In this document: positions 9,717-19,300 of the stretch, piece after piece | How positions within the stretch are numbered: position 1 is the first letter of the stretch | How the letters are laid out: each line of letters opens with the position of its first letter | Assembly: GCA_013214355.1 (NCBI GenBank) | Contig: JABSSL010000031.1 | Coordinates: 74,637-138,098 of the forward strand | Length of the DNA stretch: 63,462 nucleotides | Source: Saprospiraceae bacterium | Lineage (GTDB): Bacteria > Bacteroidota > Bacteroidia > Chitinophagales > Saprospiraceae | Direction: 5' to 3' | Notes under the pieces: generated by a model | Seen by the model: only the letters and a program-made list of their open reading frames with translations | Told to the model about the DNA's origin: nothing | The model's database searches: none | Program-made: the position numbers and the translations under genes

Positions 9717-11174
9717 TTAATTGGCCAATTGAAATTGGAAGTCCTCAAATTTGAGGATGTTAACGTATTTATTTTCGAATTGCTCTATCGTATCAAATAA
9801 ATCTGCTCCAGAACGACTTGCAGGTGCAATTACACGTTCAAAGTTGAAGCGAGTGTGCATCATCTGCATGGGTTCCCGTTCTAAGGCTAGATGAAACTTG
9901 GTACCATACTTCTTCATCATTCGACTGAAATATAGCATCACATCATACCCTAAGTAAGCTTCATTGGTGGGTATGGATCCAAATTTATCGAAAAAGCGTT
10001 GCTTGAAGCTACGCACCTCACTAGATAGAGGATTGATATAAGAGCTACTGCTGATATGGACATTTAGCTTTTCGTAGTAATCAAACTCCAAGCGCTGAAA
10101 GCGCATCCATTGAGGCATACCATACACAATTACCTCATCTTCTGGCAGCTTAGAAGTGTCAATCTTCCGCAGTAGTGCATAGACAAAGGCCTCATCCCAA
10201 TTGGGAACAATGAAGACCGTAGTATCCTGAATTTCAATGAAAGGTAAGACCTCCATATTAGCCAGATCTGCAGACTCATCACTAATGATAAATTCCTGCA
10301 AAGGTGGCGCATTGAAAAGTCCTGATCTGAGCTTGAACTCCTCTTGGAAATATTGTAGCCTTGCCCGTTCAGCAGGTACATCTTTGCTTACCAACACAAT
10401 TTGATCCTGCCGGTAATTGGCCAAAGCGTGCTCAAGAATTGCCCCAGTATGGGTGCGAAGTGATGGATTTACCTGCACATATTCTGGTGTCTTGGAAACA
10501 ATTCCAGCAGCAGCACTGTACGGAGATACCATTACCTTTTCGTTCTGCTTGGCCCAATCGGCTACCAAGTTGATATTATCACGTAGAAATGGTCCAATGA
10601 TCAGATTGGAATTTCGCACCTCTTGATTGGATCGTAGTAACGAATTGACAGCATACGTACTAGCTTTTGAATCAAGCACAGACACGTTAAGGCTAATGTC
10701 TTCATCACGCAATTGATCCAGTGCCAGTTGAACACCACCATAGTAATTGATAGCTTTCAAAGCACTTTCATTGATTTCAGTGCTAAACTCATTGAAGCGA
10801 TCCGTCAAAACGGGTAAGATCAAAGCTACATTATAAGTAGACAGGAATTCGGATCCTAAATCATCCACCCGAATTAAATCTGAAGCTCCCCCTCCTCCAG
10901 TATAAGCCTCATCTGAGGCGGTAATGGGAGGAAAAGAAGACGCAGGAACATCAGTCCAGCGTATCGTATCCATGTCTTGCAGCACCACATCTTTCACCTC
11001 AATGTAAGTCCCCGTCTCCGGATCATAGACTCTACGTCCTGAAATAGGGTCCAACTCTTCTTCCTCCTTATCTTTATCATCCGCCTTGGTTACGGGCTGA
11101 AAGAGTGCGCATGAACTCATAAAGAAGCACAGGCTCAAAATACCAAATAACATCTTAAGGCCTCTTCTTGGCAT
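9717..11174 (-). CDS. PBP1-like substrate-binding lipoprotein
   Basis: Start at ATG 11174 (486 residues); the frame stays open upstream into guaA, but this start places MPRRGLKMLFG and a lipobox FMSSC in the first 25 residues, giving a lipoprotein signal. After a low-complexity acidic linker, residues from about 120 on read as a type-1 periplasmic binding fold (YNVALILPVLTDRFNE, VQLALDQLRDEDISLNVSVLDS, NLIIGPFLRDNINLVADWAKQ, VMVSPYSAAA). This resembles the branched-chain amino-acid-binding/LpoA-type group. Many Bacteroidota relatives also carry LysM domains; none is visible here. It lies just downstream of guaA on the same strand. The ligand, or any peptidoglycan role, is unknown. Confidence 0.75.
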   Translation of the reverse strand: MPRRGLKMLFGILSLCFFMSSCALFQPVTKADDKDKEEEELDPISGRRVYDPETGTYIEVKDVVLQDMDTIRWTDVPASSFPPITASDEAYTGGGGASDLIRVDDLGSEFLSTYNVALILPVLTDRFNEFSTEINESALKAINYYGGVQLALDQLRDEDISLNVSVLDSKASTYAVNSLLRSNQEVRNSNLIIGPFLRDNINLVADWAKQNEKVMVSPYSAAAGIVSKTPEYVQVNPSLRTHTGAILEHALANYRQDQIVLVSKDVPAERARLQYFQEEFKLRSGLFNAPPLQEFIISDESADLANMEVLPFIEIQDTTVFIVPNWDEAFVYALLRKIDTSKLPEDEVIVYGMPQWMRFQRLEFDYYEKLNVHISSSSYINPLSSEVRSFKQRFFDKFGSIPTNEAYLGYDVMLYFSRMMKKYGTKFHLALEREPMQMMHTRFNFERVIAPASRSGADLFDTIEQFENKYVNILKFEDFQFQLAN

Positions 11175-11235
11175 TGAGTCCGTGGTTGTAGCCGCTGCAA
11201 ATGATCCCTCTTTTACACCTAAAAGATCAGACTCC

Positions 11236-12780
11236 TTACTCCCATTCGATGGTTGCAGGAGGTTTTGTACTGATATCATAAACCACACGATTGATTCCTT
11301 TAACATTGTTGATTATTTCACTAGAGACCGTTGCCAGAAAGTCATAAGGCAACTGACTCCATTCTGCCGTCATTCCATCCGAAGAATTCACGGCACGTAA
11401 AGCCACCGCTTGCTCGTAGGTTCGCTCATCGCCCATTACCCCAACGGATTGAACAGGGAGTAAAATGGTTCCCGCTTGCCAGACATCATCATACAAGCCG
11501 AATTTTTTCAGATTTGAGATATAGATGGCATCAGCCTCCTGTAGCAACTGCACTTTTTCAGCAGTAATATCACCTAAAATTCTAATCCCTAAACCAGGAC
11601 CTGGAAAAGGATGTCTTCCCAAAATATCCTGGGTAATCTCTAGGGTCCTACCAACTTTTCGCACCTCGTCCTTGAACAGCATTCGTAGCGGTTCTACGAT
11701 TTTCAGGTGTAATTTCTCTGGTAAGCCACCCACATTATGATGAGATTTAATGGTCACTGAAGGGCCGTGAACCGAAACCGATTCGATCACGTCTGGATAG
11801 ATCGTCCCTTGTCCCAACCAAGTCACCTTAGGATACTGCTTAGCTGCCTCCTGAAAAACCTCTATAAACACGCGACCAATTATTTTCCTCTTTTTCTCAG
11901 GATCACTGACTCCTTGCAATTCTTGGTAAAACTGTTCCTTAGCATCTATCCCCACCACATTCAAGCCCATGCCTTGATAGGAAGCTAAGACCTCTTCGAA
12001 TTCGCCCTTTCGCAACAAGCCGTTGTCCACAAAGAAACAGATCAACTGGTCTCCAATGGCTTTGCTGAGTAAAGTTGCAGCTACGGTGGAGTCTACTCCT
12101 CCGGACAAGCCCATCAACACATGCTCTTCCCCTACCTGTTCTTTTAAAGATGCTACCGTGTCTTCCACAAAGGAAGCCGGTGTCCACTCCCCTTTACACC
12201 CAGCAATGTCTCGTAAGAAATTGCGAAGGATCTTCGCACCATCTAGGCTGTGCGTTACTTCTGGATGGAATTGAAGGCAATACACAGGTGCATCAAATTT
12301 GCCATTACTGGACTTAAAAGCAGCGACATTAATACTTTCTGTTTTAGCCAGCAATTCAAAGCCCTCGGGCAATTGCATGATCGTATCCCCATGTGACATC
12401 CAAACCTGAGAATCTCCAGCCACTTCCCTAAATAAGGGATCAGATTGTTGGATATTACTTAAGTTCGCTTTCCCGTATTCTCTCTTTTGAGAACGTTCTA
12501 CTTGCCCACCAAAATGATTGGCTATATACTGAGCGCCGTAACATACGGCGAGAATGGGTTTTTTACCGATAAACTGCTCTAATTCAGGATGTAACGCATT
12601 ATCATCTTTCACAGAAAATGGACTACCTGATAAGATAATGGCTTTGACGCTGTCATCAAGGGAGGGCAGCTTATTGAAGGGCACAATTTCGCTGTAAATA
12701 TTTAGTTCTCTGACTCGTCGGGCTATCAACTGCGTGTACTGCGAGCCAAAATCCAATATAGCAATTTTTTCATTCATCAC
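11236..12780 (-). CDS. guaA: GMP synthase (glutamine-hydrolysing)
   Basis: A 514-residue full-length GuaA, converting XMP, glutamine and ATP to GMP in purine synthesis. The class I amidotransferase domain has the nucleophile Cys80 (LAVCYGAQ) and the His172/Glu174 pair (QFHPEVTH). The ATP-pyrophosphatase domain carries the loop LSGGVDST (residues 225-232), and the C-terminal dimerisation domain ends in IEWE as usual. The N-terminus [18 protein letters not shown] fits the family start. A -7-like box TATATTTG lies only one base before the start codon, which would make the transcript nearly leaderless. Confidence 0.97.
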   Translation of the reverse strand: MMNEKIAILDFGSQYTQLIARRVRELNIYSEIVPFNKLPSLDDSVKAIILSGSPFSVKDDNALHPELEQFIGKKPILAVCYGAQYIANHFGGQVERSQKREYGKANLSNIQQSDPLFREVAGDSQVWMSHGDTIMQLPEGFELLAKTESINVAAFKSSNGKFDAPVYCLQFHPEVTHSLDGAKILRNFLRDIAGCKGEWTPASFVEDTVASLKEQVGEEHVLMGLSGGVDSTVAATLLSKAIGDQLICFFVDNGLLRKGEFEEVLASYQGMGLNVVGIDAKEQFYQELQGVSDPEKKRKIIGRVFIEVFQEAAKQYPKVTWLGQGTIYPDVIESVSVHGPSVTIKSHHNVGGLPEKLHLKIVEPLRMLFKDEVRKVGRTLEITQDILGRHPFPGPGLGIRILGDITAEKVQLLQEADAIYISNLKKFGLYDDVWQAGTILLPVQSVGVMGDERTYEQAVALRAVNSSDGMTAEWSQLPYDFLATVSSEIINNVKGINRVVYDISTKPPATIEWE

Positions 12781-12781
12781 G

Positions 12782-12789
12782 CAAATATA
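12782..12789 (-). promoter_or_regulatory. -7-like promoter box of guaA
   Basis: On the minus strand TATATTTG matches the Bacteroidota -7 consensus TAnnTTTG. It is directly upstream of the guaA ATG (12780), so any transcript would begin at or within a few bases of the start codon. No clear -33 box is seen, hence low confidence. Confidence 0.35.
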
Positions 12790-12850
12790 GCTTTCAAAGG
12801 AAAATATCCAGTTCTTACGTGAAGAATTTACTAGGGTTTCCGCAAATCTT

Positions 12851-14362
12851 TTACTGTGTCTCTATTTCCTTGAGGCGGTATATAATAAAGGAGCCATGGG
12901 TTCCAACGGTATCAGTGAGGTATGGGGCCATTCCTGGGCGGCTATGGATGCTGGTATCCAGACCTACTAGAAACTTTGCTCCTGCCCTAATATAAGGAGC
13001 TGGATTGTTAATCCCTCCATTTAGACAGTCGGTCCATCCAGGGTTATTGGCCATATATAAAGAGATGTTAGGACTAGGATCCGGTACAGAAATGATACGA
13101 TCCTCACGATCAATCCCTAATTCCCTTAACCGTCCCTCCAGCGTATAAAAAGTCGAATCGATTTCACTGGCAGTAGGATTCATCCGTGTATGTTGCATCT
13201 TTCCGTTATAGGCAATTGTGTGTACCCCAACAGCCAAAAAGACTATCATAACACTAAGGAATAGCCAGGGCGTAGACTCGCTATGCTTCAAGATTTGCTC
13301 CAGTAAAAGCATCAAAAAGAATATCGGGAACACCAACATAGTAAGGAGATAGTAATCGTGGATCATAAAAGCCTTATACCACAATACACTGTAAGCGGCG
13401 CTACCTAGAAAAAGCAGGATACTAGGTATAAATAAGTCCGACCGCCATACTTTGGGCCATAACATCCCCAGCAATAATCCAGCGGTCAATACCCAATTCA
13501 CCTTACTTGCTATCACGGGCGCCCAAATCGTTCTCATCACCTTCCAGGTATAGGATCTATCAACTTGGGACATGTCCCAGATGGGAAAAATGCCCAGTAG
13601 GCTCATATTATTACCATAGGCTTGATTGGTAGCTTTAGCGTACATTACCCAAGCTGTCAAGCAGGCCATGCCTACGGCCGTTCCCAGCCAAACACCCCAG
13701 CCGCCCCCTTTGGGCCAGTCCTCTTTACGCCAGTACTTTGCATGCAAAAGAGAAAGGAAGGCAGCAATCAGGTGAATCGCTTCGGAAGCTTTAATCAAAG
13801 CACCCAAAATCATAAAGAAGAACATCCAGATAATAGCGCTTACTCTCCCATCATACTGGAATCGAAAGTAGTAGTACCAACCAATGATCACCAGAGAAAT
13901 GGCCGGAATATTGGGCAAGAAATTATTTCCGTAGAAGTAGTTAAGGGGTAGATTCAAGAAACAGAGCGCTGGTATCAAAGCTAGCAGGGAGTTCTCTATG
14001 AATCGTAGCGCTATTAAATACAAGGAAAAGGAAGCCAACACCAGTAGTAGTAAGTGTAGCGCTCGGCACCAGGCTTCTGAATATCCAAATACTTTCGCCA
14101 ACTGCGCTGCTACATAGTACGTGATCGGGAATTCAGCCACCGCCACCCCGTCCCTACCGGTTTGGTTCATTAATTGGGGTTTCCCGAGGGTCCCTCCATT
14201 TTGATAATAATTCCGAAACTGAGAAGCACTATCGGACTGCCTCCAGGTATGGGTACCAAAAGGTTTGAGAAAGATGGTCCGTTGTGTATCGGTCACCAAA
14301 AAGCTCGCCAACACCATTAACACAAAGATTCCAATTCTTACAACTAGTACGTTCGAATTCAT
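12851..14362 (-). CDS. GT39/ArnT-like integral membrane glycosyltransferase
   Basis: A 503-residue polytopic protein with about eleven hydrophobic helices. The first is followed by a periplasmic loop holding [17 protein letters not shown], which resembles the acidic/aromatic catalytic first loop of GT-C enzymes of the PMT/ArnT type (no DD or DE pair; QSD only). These enzymes use polyprenyl-phosphate sugars on the outer face of the inner membrane. The C-terminal ~120 residues look like a soluble periplasmic domain. It follows guaA on the same strand but with no sign of a functional link. Donor and acceptor cannot be told. Confidence 0.65.
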   Translation of the reverse strand: MNSNVLVVRIGIFVLMVLASFLVTDTQRTIFLKPFGTHTWRQSDSASQFRNYYQNGGTLGKPQLMNQTGRDGVAVAEFPITYYVAAQLAKVFGYSEAWCRALHLLLLVLASFSLYLIALRFIENSLLALIPALCFLNLPLNYFYGNNFLPNIPAISLVIIGWYYYFRFQYDGRVSAIIWMFFFMILGALIKASEAIHLIAAFLSLLHAKYWRKEDWPKGGGWGVWLGTAVGMACLTAWVMYAKATNQAYGNNMSLLGIFPIWDMSQVDRSYTWKVMRTIWAPVIASKVNWVLTAGLLLGMLWPKVWRSDLFIPSILLFLGSAAYSVLWYKAFMIHDYYLLTMLVFPIFFLMLLLEQILKHSESTPWLFLSVMIVFLAVGVHTIAYNGKMQHTRMNPTASEIDSTFYTLEGRLRELGIDREDRIISVPDPSPNISLYMANNPGWTDCLNGGINNPAPYIRAGAKFLVGLDTSIHSRPGMAPYLTDTVGTHGSFIIYRLKEIETQ

Positions 14363-14461
14363 AGCTTTGCTAGAGGACTTTTATTTATCCGCCTAAAGCT
14401 AATCAGGAAATAGAGAGGAAAAAAGAAAAACTAAGACTATTTAAGTAGTGGTAGATAAGTC

Positions 14462-14926
14462 CTATTTAAGTTTAATAAATTTCTTATCAAAAGGATTTAA
14501 GGCTACACCTTTTACTTTAGCTTCTGCCTCTAGACGATAATCAGAACGCACAGACTGAATAGCCTTTGCTGCCCTTGCTAACCCACCATACAAAAAGTTC
14601 CGATCACCAAATTCATCCATTTCCGACTTAATCAATTTGAAAGGCAAGCTGAACGGTACTTCTACGATTTCTTCTGCGGGAACCTCTATGGTTTGTTTTA
14701 GGTTGATCTCACCCAACTCATATTCATCGATCAACTTCTCTTTGCCTCTTCCTCTGGTATATTTTTCAACTAGTGCGATACGTATGCTCGTCACGGTTTG
14801 AGCATTTAATGATTGAAACCGAAGACGTCCTTCAATCTTGCCAGTCCTTCGTCTGTGTTCAGGTGTAACAACTATTTCTAACTTGACACCTTCGATGCCT
14901 AACCACTTTTTGACTCTTCCTATCAT
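14462..14926 (-). CDS. Arrestin-like protein resembling Spo0M
   Basis: A 154-residue soluble protein without signal peptide. Alternating hydrophobic strands and segments such as KLEIVVTPEHRRRTGKIEGRL, TSIRIALVEKYTRG, and PAEEIVEVPFSLPFKL follow the pattern of Spo0M/arrestin-fold proteins (basic strand, 'EIPFSFxLP' block). In Bacillus Spo0M modulates sporulation and cytokinesis, and in other phyla the role is unknown. Flanked by non-coding stretches of about 100 and 130 bases, it looks monocistronic. The family call is by pattern only and could be wrong. Confidence 0.5.
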   Translation of the reverse strand: MIGRVKKWLGIEGVKLEIVVTPEHRRRTGKIEGRLRFQSLNAQTVTSIRIALVEKYTRGRGKEKLIDEYELGEINLKQTIEVPAEEIVEVPFSLPFKLIKSEMDEFGDRNFLYGGLARAAKAIQSVRSDYRLEAEAKVKGVALNPFDKKFIKLK

Positions 14927-15058
14927 GTGGAATGAATTTGGTACTATTTACAGTAGTGTAGATGCAAAATAGGTCGAAAAGGTGCTATATGGAAATAAAA
15001 TCTATGAAAGATATACCGGGAGATATGAATAGAATGCTAAATGGGATGAATGACTAGT

Positions 15059-15538
15059 TTAGACCATTCGTTTATGCCAGCTCTGTCCCAGTGGTTTAAC
15101 CCAACTGTTTTCAAACTTGCTTTTATTGTCTACCAGCGTATCAAAGACAAGCGTTTCATCATTGATTTCCCCAGCTTTGTATCTAGCAGCGAAGGTGGCC
15201 CGATCCGCTGTTTTGACCTGTTTACCTTCTAGGTAAGTAAAGGTCATTCTATCAAACAGATCTACACCAAATTCGGTCTGTAGGCCCTTCATGAAACGTA
15301 CCGAACTATCAATGGAGCAACCACTCGCCCCAGCCTGACTTTCATCCACCATTAGCACCACAAATTGACGATGCAGGAGATCTCCAAAGGCTTTCAACTG
15401 GCGATTATGACTCACCCACTGTTGAGCAAATTGCTTTATATAAGTCTTTACCTGAGTTTCGTCTTCTGCTTTAAAAGGCTGGTTGCTTTGATAGATCCAA
15501 ACTCGAGTGCTATCTGATAGCTGGTCAAGTGTTTCCAT
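15059..15538 (-). CDS. Conserved Bacteroidota protein of the Fe-S cluster operon (often mislabelled ABC transporter ATPase)
   Basis: With the ATG at 15538 the protein has 159 residues; the frame could open at 15574. It has no Walker motifs, membrane segment or signal peptide. I recognise the DSTRVWIYQSNQPF opening and VDESQAGASGCSIDSSVRFMK block as a protein conserved in Bacteroidota beside two Fe-S proteins. Databases often call it an ABC transporter ATPase, which its sequence does not support. The conserved Cys in GASGCSIDSS could be functional. It is the last gene of the three-gene run from 17803; function unknown. Confidence 0.72.
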   Translation of the reverse strand: METLDQLSDSTRVWIYQSNQPFKAEDETQVKTYIKQFAQQWVSHNRQLKAFGDLLHRQFVVLMVDESQAGASGCSIDSSVRFMKGLQTEFGVDLFDRMTFTYLEGKQVKTADRATFAARYKAGEINDETLVFDTLVDNKSKFENSWVKPLGQSWHKRMV

Positions 15539-15610
15539 ATCGGATAGTTTAACCGGATTAAAGAATGTATCCAATAGAACATAGAAGTCCTGGAGATAGT
15601 TGAATGCAAG

Positions 15611-16411
15611 CTACCACTTGTTGTTGTTAACGATCAATTCGGCCAGATCATACACCATCACGTCATCCTGCTTTTCCTTGGCTTTTACTCCATCGCCCAT
15701 CATAGTCATGCAGAAGGGGCAATTGACGGCGATGATTTCGGCTTTGGTCTCTAATGCTTCCTCTGCTCGATCGATGTTAATCCGTTTATCTCCTGGCTCA
15801 TCCTCCTTGAACATTTGGGCGCCCCCTGCACCACAGCATAAACCTTTGGTGCGGCAGCGTTTCATTTCCACCAGTTCATTATCAAGTCCTTCCAAGACTT
15901 TCCGAGGAGCCTCGTATACTCCGTTGACGCGTCCCATGTAGCAGGAGTCGTGGTAAGTGATTTTTTTACCTTCAAAAGCTCCGCCCTCGGTTAGTTTTAA
16001 TCTGCCTTGATCAATCAGTTCTTGCAACAGTTGGGAGTGATGTACAACTTCATACTCTCCTCCCAAAGCAGGATATTCATTCTTTATGGTATTGAAGCAA
16101 TGTGGGCAGGCCGTAACAATTTTTTTGACCTCATACATATTGAGCGTCATCACATTTTGCAAGGCGGTCATTTGGAAAACAAACTCATTCCCAGCTCGTC
16201 TGGCTGGATCTCCTGTACAACTCTCTTCAGACCCCAAGATGGCAAACTCGATCCCAACTTTATTCAAAATCTTACACAAGGCTACAGTAACTTTTTGGGC
16301 ACGTGCATCAAAACTTCCTGCACAACCTACCCAAAAAAGAATTTCAGCTTGCTTTCCTTCCGCGGCCATTTCGGCCATCGTCTTTATCTTTAAATCACTC
16401 ATCTTACTCAA
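15611..16411 (-). CDS. CCG-domain Fe-S oxidoreductase subunit (HdrB/GlpC-like)
   Basis: A 266-residue soluble protein with two cysteine-rich CCG domains of the heterodisulfide-reductase B type. Domain 1 has Cys30, Cys65 (ESCTGDPARRAGNE) and CPHC at 102-105; domain 2 has Cys157, the CCGAGG pair 192-193 and CPFC at 231-234. Domain 1 carries a single Cys in place of the usual CC pair. Such domains bind non-cubane or 4Fe-4S clusters and pass electrons to or from a thiol or quinone partner. The gene lies 27 bases downstream of the membrane 4Fe-4S protein gene, so the two products probably form one complex. Confidence 0.88.
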   Translation of the reverse strand: MSKMSDLKIKTMAEMAAEGKQAEILFWVGCAGSFDARAQKVTVALCKILNKVGIEFAILGSEESCTGDPARRAGNEFVFQMTALQNVMTLNMYEVKKIVTACPHCFNTIKNEYPALGGEYEVVHHSQLLQELIDQGRLKLTEGGAFEGKKITYHDSCYMGRVNGVYEAPRKVLEGLDNELVEMKRCRTKGLCCGAGGAQMFKEDEPGDKRINIDRAEEALETKAEIIAVNCPFCMTMMGDGVKAKEKQDDVMVYDLAELIVNNNKW

Positions 16412-16438
16412 TTTAATCGATTCAAATAAAGCTTTAGG

Positions 16439-17803
16439 CTATTCCGCCATGGCGTCTTTAGCCCACTGGTCACGGTCCACAGGCATTGACCACACCGCGC
16501 CGCTATTCTCTATACTATTGAACATAGGCAGCCAATCAGATGGCCCCGCCGATTCCGTTAGGATCTCATATCTACGCAATTTCAAGATAGGTTCCAATGG
16601 GTTAATCAGTACCGGGCAAGCCTCTACGCATGCATTACAAGTGGTACAAGCGTGAATTTCTTCCCGGGTAATATAGTCGAAAAGGGATTTACCATCATCG
16701 TAATTGTCTTTCGACAAAGGCTTCTCCTTATCCTGGGCGAAATCAGCAGACTTTGAATCTAAATTCTTGCCAATTTCATCCGCTCGATCTCTAATATCCA
16801 TTAAAATTTTTCGCGGAGATAGCTTCTTACCTGTTAGGTTAGCGGGGCAAACCGAAGTACAACGGCCGCACTCCGTACAACTGTAGGCGTCCATGATATT
16901 CTTCCAACTCAATCCCAATACATCATTCGCACCGAACTCAGGAAGCTCTTCATCCATAGGCATTTCTGCCGCATCGGTAGCTCCGTCAAAGCCCATCATA
17001 CTTTTAACCTCATTCATAATGGAGTCCATATTCTCCATCTCTCCTCTAGAATTCTGTTTCGCGTAAAAAGTATTGGGAAAAGCCAAAATAATGTGCAAAT
17101 GCTTCGACTTGGGGAGGTAATTAAGAAAAACAAAAACCATGCTAATATGCAGCCACCATCCAAATCGTTCAACCACTACCAAACTTGACTGATCCAAACC
17201 GCCAAACAAAGCAGGTCCTAACCAACTAGACACCGCCAAATTACCAGTGGAGGCATAATGCGCAGGATCCACCTGTTGCAAGACCATATCTGCGCCGTTC
17301 ATACTGAAAATGCCAATTAGAAGAATGATTTCGAAGATCAAAATTAAGTTGGCGTCTAGAGTAGGCCAGCCAGTCATTTCTGACTTTACAAACCGCGGGA
17401 TCTTCAGCAGATTTCTGCGGATCAAGAAAATTAACGTACCAATAAATGCTAGAACGGAGAGAATCTCAATGAAACTAATGATGAAGGTGTAAAAACCACC
17501 TAAACTTGGGGCAAAAAAGCGATGAACACCGAAGACACCATCAATAAAGATTTCGATCAATTCTATTTGTGTAATTACAAAGGCTGCGTAGATAAAGAAG
17601 TGTAAAACAGCAGGAATCATCCGCTTGAACATCTTCTTCTGCCCAAAGGCTACCAGCAAAACGTTTCTCCAACTTTGTGCCCTGTCCAGAGGTATCTCCT
17701 CATCCTGTCCCAACAAGATGTTTCTTCTAATTTTCATAAACTGATAACCGGCATAACCCAAAGCTGCGCCACTAACCAGTATGAAAAGGATCTGCTGTAC
17801 CAT
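16439..17803 (-). CDS. Membrane-bound 4Fe-4S electron-transfer protein
   Basis: A 454-residue protein: one N-terminal helix (about 5-22), then four to five further helices to about residue 230 resembling a NarI/HdrE-type cytochrome b region (histidines 68, 94 and 219 may bind haem, inferred). A cytoplasmic ferredoxin-like domain follows, with two 4Fe-4S motifs: Cys309, 312, 315, 319 and Cys386, 389, 392, 396. With the CCG protein downstream it would form a membrane module moving electrons between the quinone pool and a cytosolic partner. The donor is unknown. First gene of the cluster; a 20-base palindrome lies 67 bases upstream of its start. Confidence 0.88.
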   Translation of the reverse strand: MVQQILFILVSGAALGYAGYQFMKIRRNILLGQDEEIPLDRAQSWRNVLLVAFGQKKMFKRMIPAVLHFFIYAAFVITQIELIEIFIDGVFGVHRFFAPSLGGFYTFIISFIEILSVLAFIGTLIFLIRRNLLKIPRFVKSEMTGWPTLDANLILIFEIILLIGIFSMNGADMVLQQVDPAHYASTGNLAVSSWLGPALFGGLDQSSLVVVERFGWWLHISMVFVFLNYLPKSKHLHIILAFPNTFYAKQNSRGEMENMDSIMNEVKSMMGFDGATDAAEMPMDEELPEFGANDVLGLSWKNIMDAYSCTECGRCTSVCPANLTGKKLSPRKILMDIRDRADEIGKNLDSKSADFAQDKEKPLSKDNYDDGKSLFDYITREEIHACTTCNACVEACPVLINPLEPILKLRRYEILTESAGPSDWLPMFNSIENSGAVWSMPVDRDQWAKDAMAE

Positions 17804-17869
17804 TACAACTTCTATTTTATTTGATGTGATTTACCCACTTGCAGGAGCTAATTCTCAAGCCCCCTCACC

Positions 17870-17889
17870 TTTAGCGAATATTCGCTAAA
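17870..17889. promoter_or_regulatory. Perfect 20-base palindrome between divergent genes
   Basis: TTTAGCGAATATTCGCTAAA reads the same on both strands with no spacer. It lies 67 bases upstream of the Fe-S operon start and 113 bases upstream of the PyrR-like gene's ATG, in the divergent intergenic region. Two-fold symmetry with GCGAA half sites is typical of a homodimeric repressor or activator site. There is no T run, so it does not look like a terminator. The binding protein is unknown. Confidence 0.6.
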
Positions 17890-18002
17890 AATAAGAAGGT
17901 AATCTTTTAATATCCAAGTTCCAGGTCGAAAATATCCCCTTTAGCCATTAATCTTTAATTTTTTTCTTGAAATTTGTAGCAAAACATATCACGACGCTGC
18001 AA

Positions 18003-18497
18003 ATGAAGATTCTGAAACACCGGGAAATCAAGCAAAAGATTAAGCGATTAGCAATCCAAATACTGGAGCACAATTATGATGAGCAAGAGATCATTCTAGC
18101 TGGTATCAATAATAACGGAACTGCTTTTGCTGAGATTCTGAAGGAAGAACTGGAAGCCATCACCGAGATTCCTGTCAGATTAACTCGTATCAGACTTAAC
18201 CCTGCAGCCCCGATTGAGCAAGAAGTCAGCCTAGCATTACCTAAAGAGGATTTGGTTGGTAGATCTGTTATCATTGTCGATGATGTGGCGAATACCGGGC
18301 GAACTATTTTCTACGCCTTCAAACCCATACTAAATATCCTACCAAAAAAGGTGGAAGTTGCAGTCTTAGTAGACCGAGAGCACAAGTCCTTTCCTATCAA
18401 AGTTGATTACCTAGGGCTTTCATTAGCCACTACCTTGAAAGAAAACATTGATGTTGACATCAGTAACTCAGAGGACTTCGCCGTTTTCCTGCGGTAG
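18003..18497 (+). CDS. PyrR-like phosphoribosyltransferase
   Basis: Start at ATG 18003 gives 164 residues; an upstream TTG at 17967 is less likely because it adds residues unlike the family. A type I PRPP-binding motif VIIVDDVANTGRT is present (about residues 89-101), and the fold matches PyrR/Upp-like phosphoribosyltransferases that regulate or salvage uracil. PyrR binds pyr mRNA in Gram-positives; in Bacteroidota its role is unclear, and no pyr gene or attenuator is near. The last 30 bases overlap the 3' end of the convergent patatin gene. Confidence 0.82.
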   Translation: MKILKHREIKQKIKRLAIQILEHNYDEQEIILAGINNNGTAFAEILKEELEAITEIPVRLTRIRLNPAAPIEQEVSLALPKEDLVGRSVIIVDDVANTGRTIFYAFKPILNILPKKVEVAVLVDREHKSFPIKVDYLGLSLATTLKENIDVDISNSEDFAVFLR

Positions 18498-19274
18498 CTT
18501 CTTCAAGTCATCCAAGATGCGATCCATAGCTCCCATTGCTGCCTGATAACCCAGCTCCTCCAACTCTTTATACTTGTTGAATTGAAAAGTATGAAAGGCA
18601 ACCGCCTGCTCCACTTCAATTAAATGGTCACAAAGGTGCTTTTGAGCTAGGGAGTTAGCATGTACAGATAGTTCAAAACAACGAATCCCAATACCAAACC
18701 AGCCATTCAGACTCTTGCTGTCCCACTCCACGGCCGGCATCACATCCACACCAATAACGTAATCTACCTCTTCCTTGATGGGTTCGACAGGTAGATTACA
18801 AAACACTCCTCCGTCCACATAAATCTCTCCTCCTATCTCTACGGGTTTGAATATTAGGGGAATACTTGAAGAAGCCATCACCACATCAAAAAGTGGACCT
18901 TCGCTTTTGAACTCCAGCTTCCCTTTATTCAAATTTGAAATCGCGATATAGGTTGGTTTTTGTAAGACTGCGAAATCGTCCTTGTCTATAACTTTGGCCA
19001 AGCGCTCCTTCAAATATTTCAGACTGGTCAAACCGGTATTGGGAATAACAATCTTAAAGGCCTTGAACAAACTACTTTCCGCTACGATGTCCAGCATCTG
19101 TTCAATGCTCAATCCGGCGGCATACCAGGTAGCTACGATGGCCCCGGCGCTGGTTCCACTGAGCACATCGGGTTCTATCCCATGTTCAGCCAAAGCTCTC
19201 AGTACACCAATATGGGCCACACCTCTAGCCCCACCTCCTGACAATGCTAACCCCACTTTTTTACCTTGGTACAT
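18468..19274 (-). CDS. Patatin-like phospholipase
   Basis: With start ATG 19274 the protein has 268 residues and begins MYQGKKVGLALSGGGARG. The frame is open to 19325, but that extension would run through an inverted repeat and lacks homology-like features. Patatin signatures: oxyanion hole GGGARG (13-18), nucleophile Ser42 in GTSAG, and catalytic Asp154 in VDGGV. It hydrolyses acyl esters of lipids, probably in the cytoplasm or at the membrane face, since no signal peptide is visible. The 3' end overlaps that of the PyrR-like gene by 30 bases. Confidence 0.9.
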   Translation of the reverse strand: MYQGKKVGLALSGGGARGVAHIGVLRALAEHGIEPDVLSGTSAGAIVATWYAAGLSIEQMLDIVAESSLFKAFKIVIPNTGLTSLKYLKERLAKVIDKDDFAVLQKPTYIAISNLNKGKLEFKSEGPLFDVVMASSSIPLIFKPVEIGGEIYVDGGVFCNLPVEPIKEEVDYVIGVDVMPAVEWDSKSLNGWFGIGIRCFELSVHANSLAQKHLCDHLIEVEQAVAFHTFQFNKYKELEELGYQAAMGAMDRILDDLKKLPQENGEVL

Positions 19275-19300
19275 AGGCCTCAACACTTTTATAAACGGAC

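Noticed and set aside
11175-11306. N-terminal extension of the PBP1-like lipoprotein
   Set aside because: It overlaps guaA coding sequence and would bury the lipoprotein signal peptide; the ATG at 11174 is preferred.
15059-15538. ABC transporter ATPase annotation
   Set aside because: Proteins like this often carry that label, but no Walker A, Walker B or signature motif is present.
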